A stretch of DNA of 9,802 bases from an uncultured Planctomycetaceae bacterium (GTDB taxonomy: Bacteria > Planctomycetota > Planctomycetia > Pirellulales > UBA1268), in the NCBI GenBank assembly GCA_937926325.1, contig CALAZQ010000503.1:1-9802 (forward strand). The letters run 5' to 3'. A model generated the notes under the pieces. It searched no databases. It was given only the letters and a program-made list of their open reading frames with translations, and was not told where the DNA came from. Each line of letters begins with the position of its first letter. The stretch's first letter is position 1. Position numbers and translations under genes: made by a program. Below, in pieces: positions 5,580 through 9,802 of this stretch.

Positions 5580-6630
5580 GTCCACCCGCCTGCTGGTGCC
5601 AGCCACTGATATTGCAGGCCCACTGTTCGTTGGCATTGACCTTGGGGGCACCAACATCAAGGCCGCCCTGGTCGATGACGCCGGCCGGATGGTCGCCTTC
5701 CATACCGAAAAGACCCGGGTCGCCGACGGGCCCGAGGACGCCGCTGCCCGGATGGGCCGCGCGGTGGGATTGCTCGCCGAGGCCGCCGGGCTGACCGCAG
5801 CCGACGTGGCCGCCATCGGGCTCGGCACCCCCGGCCCCCAGGATCTGCCGACTGGCGTCATGCTCAAGCCGGGCAACTTCCCCGGCTGGGAGAACTTTCC
5901 CGTCCGTGACCGGGTGGCGGCCCACTGCGGCCACGAGGTCGCCTATGCCAACGACGCCACGGCCGCCGCCTACGGCGAGTTCTGGGTCGGCTCGGGCCGG
6001 GATGATGCCAGCCTACTGTTGCTGACCCTCGGCACCGGCGTCGGTGGTGGCATCATCATCGACGATCTGGTGCTGGAAGGGGCCCACAGCCATGCCGCAG
6101 AATGCGGCCACATCATTGTCGATTCCGCAGCAGCCGCCCGGCCCTGCCCCTGTGGCCAGCTGGGTCACCTCGAGGCTTACGCCAGTGCCACCGCGCTGAA
6201 GGCCCGGGCTGCTGAGCAGCTGGCCGCTGGCGGCACCGGCAGCCTGGCTGAGGCAGTGGCGGCAGGTGAACCGCTCACCCCCATCCTGATCGGCCGCGAG
6301 GCCGAGGCGGGTGATCAGCTGGCCCTGAACCTCATCAGGGAAACCGCCGATTGGCTGGCGGTCGGTATCGTCAGCCTGATGCACACGATCGACCCGGCGG
6401 CAGTCATCCTGGGCGGCGCCATGACTTTTGGCCGCGACGAGAACCCGATCGGCCGCGGCTTCCTGGAACAGATCACGGCCGGTGTTCGGCGGCGGGCCTT
6501 TCCCACGCTGGCCGAAAAGACCGCCATTCGCTTCGCCAGCCTCGGCGGTGACGCCGGTTCGATCGGTGCGGCTGGCATCGGCCGGCTGGCCTGGCGGCGG
6601 CGGACCGGCACCGCACCGATCCACGGCTGA
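5566..6630 (+). CDS. ROK-family sugar kinase (glucokinase-like)
   Basis: Predicted ATP-dependent kinase of the ROK family, probably phosphorylating glucose or another hexose in the cytoplasm; 354 residues, slightly longer than the usual 290-330. The phosphate-1 motif FVGIDLGGTNIKAALVDD spans 21-38. YANDATAAAYGE (127-138) carries the catalytic Asp130. LTLGTGVGGGIIID (153-166) is the phosphate-2 motif. The zinc region holds ECGHI (His182) and CPCGQLGHLEAYAS (194-207; Cys194, Cys196), with His201 where the ROK signature CxCGxxGCxE has a third Cys. The adenosine-binding region VILGGAMTFG is at 280-289. The start at 5566 is chosen because it gives a short leader before the first strand; an upstream in-frame ATG at 5488 would overlap the lipoprotein gene deeply with unlikely Ser/Pro-rich sequence. 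It ends 31 bases before lepA. No repressor-type helix-turn-helix precedes the kinase domain, so this is an enzyme, not a ROK regulator. The sugar cannot be fixed from the sequence. Confidence 0.9.
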   Translation: MPATESTRLLVPATDIAGPLFVGIDLGGTNIKAALVDDAGRMVAFHTEKTRVADGPEDAAARMGRAVGLLAEAAGLTAADVAAIGLGTPGPQDLPTGVMLKPGNFPGWENFPVRDRVAAHCGHEVAYANDATAAAYGEFWVGSGRDDASLLLLTLGTGVGGGIIIDDLVLEGAHSHAAECGHIIVDSAAAARPCPCGQLGHLEAYASATALKARAAEQLAAGGTGSLAEAVAAGEPLTPILIGREAEAGDQLALNLIRETADWLAVGIVSLMHTIDPAAVILGGAMTFGRDENPIGRGFLEQITAGVRRRAFPTLAEKTAIRFASLGGDAGSIGAAGIGRLAWRRRTGTAPIHG

Positions 6631-6661
6631 GACACCCCTTCAGATTGCCCGAAAGCACTCC

Positions 6662-8473
6662 ATGCCCTTCGACTGTCAGCACATCCGCAACTTTTCGATC
6701 ATCGCCCACATCGACCATGGCAAAAGCACCCTGGCCGACCGGCTGCTGGAGAACACCAAGACGGTCGATAAACGGCAGCTGAAGACCCAGATGCTTGACG
6801 ACATGGAGCTGGAGCGGCAGCGAGGCATCACCATCAAGGCCCGGGCGGTGCGGATGGAGTATGAGCACAAGGGCGAGCGGTACGAGCTGAACCTGATCGA
6901 CACGCCGGGCCACGTCGACTTTCACTACGAGGTCTCCCGCAGCCTGGCCTGCTGTGAAGGGGCGGTGCTGCTGGTCGATGCCTTCCAGGGCGTCGAGGCC
7001 CAGACGGTCGCCAACGCCTACGCTGCGATCGCTGAAGACCTCGAGATCGTGCCGGTGATCAACAAGGTCGATCTGGTCCATGCCCGGGTCGATGAGGTGC
7101 TGCAGGAAATGGAGCAGAGCCTGGCGATCGACCCCGACGAGGTGATCCGGGCCAGCGCCAAGACCGGCATCGGCATCGATGAACTGCTGGCGGCCATCGT
7201 CGAACGGATTCCACCGCCGCAGGGTGATCCCGCCAAGCCCCTGCAGGCGATGATCTTTGACAGCCACTATGACAGCTACCGTGGCGTGATCACCTATGTG
7301 CGGATCATCGACGGCACGATCACCAAGGGGCAGAAGATTCGCTTCCTCAAGACCGGGGCGAGCCACGACGTGCTTGAGCTGGGCCAGTTCGTGCCCCAGC
7401 GGCGGCCCTGCGACAGTCTGGCCGCCGGCCAGGTCGGCTATCTGGTCTGCAACATCAAGGATGTCGACAAGGTCCACATCGGCGACACGATCTCTGTTCC
7501 GGGCGCCGACGCCGCCGCTGCCCTGCCCGGCTACAAACCGCCGCAGCGGATGGTCTATTGCGGCCTCTATCCGTCCGAAGGCGAGAACTTCGAGGAACTG
7601 CGGGAGTCGCTCGAACGGCTGGCAATCAACGACCCCTCGTTTGAGTTTCAGCCGGAGAGCAGCGAGGCGCTCGGCTTCGGCTTTCGCTGCGGCTTCCTCG
7701 GGCTGTTGCACATGGAGATCATCCAGCAGCGGCTGGAGCAGGAGGCCGATCTCGACCTGGTGCAGACCGCGCCCAACGTCACCTATCAGCTGCTGCTGAA
7801 AGATGGCGAGACGATCGAGATCACCAATCCGCAGGATGTGCCCGACACCGGCCAGATCGAGGAGTTCCGCCAGCCGATCGTCCGCTGTAACTTCCTGGTG
7901 CCGGCCGAGTTCATCGGCCCGGTGATGCAACTCTGCAGCGATCGCCGTGGGGTGTTCCTCAAGACCGAATACCTCTCGCCCACGCGGGCGATGCTTAGCT
8001 TCGACCTGCCGCTGGCCGAGGTGATCTATGACCTGCACGACAAAATTAAGAGTGTGACCCGCGGCTATGGGACGCTCGACTATGAACTGCGGGGCTACTT
8101 TCCGGCCGATCTCGTGCGGCTCGACATTCTGGTTGGCGGCAAGAAGGTCGATGCCCTCTCGATCATCTGCGACCGTCGCGACGCCGACCGCCGGGGTCGG
8201 GCAATCGTCAAGAAGCTGCGGGGCGAGATCGACCGCCACATGTTCGAGGTCGCCCTGCAAGCCGCGATCGGCACCAAGATCATCGCCCGGGAGACCATCT
8301 CAGCCCTCCGCAAGAACGTCACCGCCAAGTGCTACGGCGGCGACATCTCCCGCAAGAAGAAGCTCTGGGCCAAGCAGAAGGAGGGGAAGAAGCGAATGAA
8401 GAGCATCGGCTCGGTCGACATTCCCCAGAAGGCGTTCATGGCCGTGCTCGACACCGGCGAAGAGCGGAAGTAG
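6662..8473 (+). CDS. lepA: Elongation factor 4 (LepA)
   Basis: Ribosome-associated GTPase of the translation factor class, linked to back-translocation and 30S biogenesis or initiation. The product has 603 residues (E. coli LepA has 599). G motifs: G1 AHIDHGKST (15-23), G2 RGITI (54-58), G3 DTPGHVDF (80-87), G4 NKVD (134-137), G5 SAK (165-167). The domain II barrel, EF-G-like domains III and V (for example ESSEALGFGFRCGFLGLLHM), and the LepA-specific C-terminal domain follow, ending in the hallmark KKKLWAKQKEGKKRMKSIG and IPQKAF. Domain IV of EF-G is absent as expected. The ATG at 6662 gives the standard N-terminus; the open frame upstream lies over the ROK gene in another frame. There is no clear Shine-Dalgarno. 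In many bacteria lepA is paired with the signal peptidase gene lepB; here lepB is about 4 kb away on the opposite strand. It is the last gene of the plus-strand cluster and converges with the HAD gene across 62 bases. Confidence 0.97.
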   Translation: MPFDCQHIRNFSIIAHIDHGKSTLADRLLENTKTVDKRQLKTQMLDDMELERQRGITIKARAVRMEYEHKGERYELNLIDTPGHVDFHYEVSRSLACCEGAVLLVDAFQGVEAQTVANAYAAIAEDLEIVPVINKVDLVHARVDEVLQEMEQSLAIDPDEVIRASAKTGIGIDELLAAIVERIPPPQGDPAKPLQAMIFDSHYDSYRGVITYVRIIDGTITKGQKIRFLKTGASHDVLELGQFVPQRRPCDSLAAGQVGYLVCNIKDVDKVHIGDTISVPGADAAAALPGYKPPQRMVYCGLYPSEGENFEELRESLERLAINDPSFEFQPESSEALGFGFRCGFLGLLHMEIIQQRLEQEADLDLVQTAPNVTYQLLLKDGETIEITNPQDVPDTGQIEEFRQPIVRCNFLVPAEFIGPVMQLCSDRRGVFLKTEYLSPTRAMLSFDLPLAEVIYDLHDKIKSVTRGYGTLDYELRGYFPADLVRLDILVGGKKVDALSIICDRRDADRRGRAIVKKLRGEIDRHMFEVALQAAIGTKIIARETISALRKNVTAKCYGGDISRKKKLWAKQKEGKKRMKSIGSVDIPQKAFMAVLDTGEERK

Positions 8474-8535
8474 CCACCGGCGGTGTTTGCAGTAGTGGCT
8501 TGAGTCAGCTGCTGGAAGCGGCGGCAACGAACCGC

Positions 8536-9198
8536 TCAGCCGACACGCACTGCCCGCCAGCCAGCTGCGCGGGCGGCGGTGAGGTCAAGCCGGGGGTCGT
8601 CACCGATCAGCAGTAGTTCACCAGGCCGCCGCTGCAGCCGGCGTTCGACTGCCTGAAAAAACTCGGCCGCCGGCTTTCGCCAGCCGAGCTCAGAGGAGGC
8701 AAAGACCTGGTCGATGCCGACGAGTGGCTCAACGCGACGGGCGAGCGGCTTGAGCCGTTCATCGAAATTGCTGGCGACGGCAACTTCCAGCCCCGCCTCA
8801 CGGGCCGCCTCCAGCAGCCGGCAGCCAGCCGGCACCGGCCGCCACGATCCCGGTCGGCCAAAGTGGTCCCAGAGCTCGGCAAAGATTGCCGTCGTCGCCG
8901 GAGCCTGCTCAAACACTTCCTCGACAATCAACCGCCACCGCTCGTGCTCACGCTGTCGGCTGGTCGCGAAGGCGGGGCGGGCAGCAGCATCAGCCGCTTC
9001 TTGCCGAGCCCAGGCCCGGGAGAACCGCCGGGCGATTTCCGACTCAGCCAGTTCCACCCCCTGCCGGCGGCCGGCAGCCTGATAGGCCCGGGCAACGCTC
9101 GGGGCCGGTTCAATGAGCGTTCCCACCACGTCAAAGACGACGGTGCGAATGCCGTTAAATAGTTCCGTGGAGCGGGCATCGAGCGTGGCGGCTGGCAT
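8536..9198 (-). CDS. HAD-superfamily hydrolase lacking the second motif-I aspartate
   Basis: HAD-like hydrolase, 220 residues, cytoplasmic, with an alpha-helical cap (about 35-120) as in subfamily IA. Motif I is VVFDVVGTLIE (20-30), with nucleophile Asp23. Position +2, Asp in phosphatases (DxDGT), is Val25. Motif II is ASNFDERL (142-149; Ser143), motif III SSELGWRKPAAEFF (168-181; Lys175), motif IV LLIGDDPRLDLTAAR (196-210; Asp200, Asp201). Haloacid dehalogenases also lack Asp at +2 but usually carry Tyr there, so neither a phosphatase nor a dehalogenase call is safe. The start at 9198 is fixed by GAGGAGG five bases upstream and by distance to motif I; the frame is open to 9351 but that part runs over the intergenic palindrome and a possible terminator. 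It lies 191 bases downstream of floA on the same strand and converges with lepA. The substrate is unknown. Confidence 0.87.
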   Translation of the reverse strand: MPAATLDARSTELFNGIRTVVFDVVGTLIEPAPSVARAYQAAGRRQGVELAESEIARRFSRAWARQEAADAAARPAFATSRQREHERWRLIVEEVFEQAPATTAIFAELWDHFGRPGSWRPVPAGCRLLEAAREAGLEVAVASNFDERLKPLARRVEPLVGIDQVFASSELGWRKPAAEFFQAVERRLQRRPGELLLIGDDPRLDLTAARAAGWRAVRVG

Positions 9199-9210
9199 GA
9201 AAACCTCCTC
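9199..9210 (-). promoter_or_regulatory. Strong ribosome binding site of the HAD gene
   Basis: Minus-strand GAGGAGG (9210-9204) sits five bases before the ATG at 9198-9196. It selects this start over upstream in-frame candidates. Its distal base overlaps the adjacent 14-base palindrome. Confidence 0.75.
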
Positions 9211-9223
9211 TGGACCGGTCCAG
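9210..9223. repeat. 14-base perfect palindrome at the HAD ribosome site
   Basis: CTGGACCGGTCCAG is a perfect inverted repeat touching the Shine-Dalgarno of the HAD gene. It could be an operator or an RNA structure that limits ribosome access. It lacks a T-tract in either direction. A binding protein cannot be named. Confidence 0.4.
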
Positions 9224-9258
9224 GGGAAGCATAGGCTCACCGGCTCCGGCCGACCTTG

Positions 9259-9283
9259 AAAAAAGTCTGCCGGCAGCAGCTGC
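9259..9283 (-). terminator. Possible weak intrinsic terminator of floA
   Basis: On the minus strand CTGCTGCCGGCAG can fold into a four-base CTGC/GCAG stem with a five-base loop. It is followed after two bases by six T residues (9264-9259). It lies about 110 bases after the floA stop and 60 before the HAD start. The short stem makes it doubtful. The rest of the 191-base gap (9199-9389) shows no gene I can support. Confidence 0.3.
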
Positions 9284-9389
9284 GGAACTTTGGCAAGCCC
9301 GAAACCCCGCGAGCTTCGTCGGTTCTCCGGGTGCGGCCGGCCGGTCTCCATGGCCAGGCCGAGGCCGCCGAGGTCTTTTCCACCAACCG

Positions 9390-9802
9390 CTACGCCTGGC
9401 CGTTGGCCGACTGGCTCTGCATGCGACCGGCCCGCAGGGCCTCGCCGATGCTCTTGGGGACGAGGGCTTCGGCCTGGAGAACCCGGGCCCGGTTCTCGGC
9501 AGTGGCGGCTTTCATTTCCTGCTCGCGGGCGATGGCCACCGCCCGGCGTTCCTCGGCCTTGGCCCGGGCCACCCGGGTGTCGGCCTCGGCCTGGTCAGCC
9601 TGCAGCCGGGCACCGATGTTCTCGCCCACTTCGATGTCGGCGATGTCGATCGAGACGATCTGAAAGGCCGTCTGGGCATCGAGGCCCCGCTCCAGCACCG
9701 CCTTCGAAATCGTGTCGGGATGCTCCATCACCTCGAAGTGGGTCGCCGCCGAACCGATCGAGGTGATGATGCCCTCGCCGACGCGGGCGATGATCGTCTC
9801 TT
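9390..9802 (-). CDS. floA: Flotillin-like protein FloA (N-terminus beyond window)
   Basis: C-terminal 136 codons of a bacterial SPFH-domain scaffold protein, which forms foci in the cell membrane tied to membrane fluidity, secretion and signalling in Bacillus subtilis (FloA, formerly YqfA). Visible are the late SPFH part [17 protein letters not shown], then [17 protein letters not shown], then the highly typical [19 protein letters not shown]. The flotillin helix with Glu/Ala repeats follows ([20 protein letters not shown] and [21 protein letters not shown]). It ends in [23 protein letters not shown], so the tail after the EALR.G motif is shorter than in B. subtilis FloA. The N-terminal membrane hairpin and most of the SPFH domain lie beyond 9802. 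In B. subtilis floA follows the nodulation-efficiency-type gene yqeZ, which would be expected further right if that linkage holds here. Confidence 0.92.
   Translation of the reverse strand, partial: ETIIARVGEGIITSIGSAATHFEVMEHPDTISKAVLERGLDAQTAFQIVSIDIADIEVGENIGARLQADQAEADTRVARAKAEERRAVAIAREQEMKAATAENRARVLQAEALVPKSIGEALRAGRMQSQSANGQA

Noticed and set aside
6473..8260. A 595-codon open frame on the minus strand opposite lepA.
   Set aside because: It is antisense to clearly conserved LepA sequence, has no recognisable motif and is the kind of long shadow frame expected in high-GC coding DNA.
8474..8535. A bidirectional terminator between lepA and the HAD gene (CCACCGGCGGTG and AGCGG...CCGCT).
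   Set aside because: The stems are only four to five bases and no T-tract follows on either strand, so I cannot support an intrinsic terminator.
9199..9351. A longer HAD protein starting at 9351.
   Set aside because: The added 51 residues have no HAD character and run over a possible terminator and palindrome, while GAGGAGG marks the start at 9198.

Overview
The window is high-GC, densely packed bacterial chromosome with no mobile elements, tRNAs, rRNAs or CRISPR. Several proteins point to a planctomycete (Planctomycetota). The clearest is the 615-residue signal peptidase I, which carries a split zinc ribbon and a large beta-rich insertion. The TrmH-type methyltransferase and the bacterial FloA flotillin also fit. 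This assignment is from protein character alone and was not tested by a search.

Left part, minus strand (3260 down to 1): a cell-envelope operon. It reads tlpA-like thioredoxin lipoprotein, then lepB (signal peptidase I), then lptB (the ATPase of lipopolysaccharide export, cut by the left edge of the window). The tlpA-like stop and the lepB start share an ATGA overlap, and lepB and lptB are 70 bases apart. All three act at or across the inner membrane.

Middle, plus strand (about 3247 to 8473): a run of six co-directional genes with overlaps or gaps under 50 bases. They are a SpoU/TrmH-family RNA methyltransferase, a divergent RNase HII/H2-like protein, a SixA-type histidine phosphatase, a very small acidic lipoprotein, a ROK-family sugar kinase (glucokinase-like) and lepA (elongation factor 4). 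The run mixes RNA and translation genes (methyltransferase, RNase H-like, LepA) with signalling or metabolic ones. The first gene of this run and the first gene of the left operon diverge from start codons that touch or overlap, so there is no free intergenic space for two promoters.

Right part, minus strand (9802 down to 8536): the C-terminal part of floA (flotillin-like membrane scaffold, cut by the right edge), a 191-base gap with a possible weak terminator and a 14-base palindrome, then a HAD-superfamily hydrolase lacking the usual second aspartate of motif I. That gene converges on lepA with a 62-base gap.

The points most worth following are the domain architecture of the signal peptidase and its coupling to a periplasmic thioredoxin, and the RNase H2-like protein with substituted catalytic and GRG-motif residues. 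Next come the overlapping divergent starts and two perfect palindromes next to start codons. No wholly new multi-gene defence or mobile system is visible.
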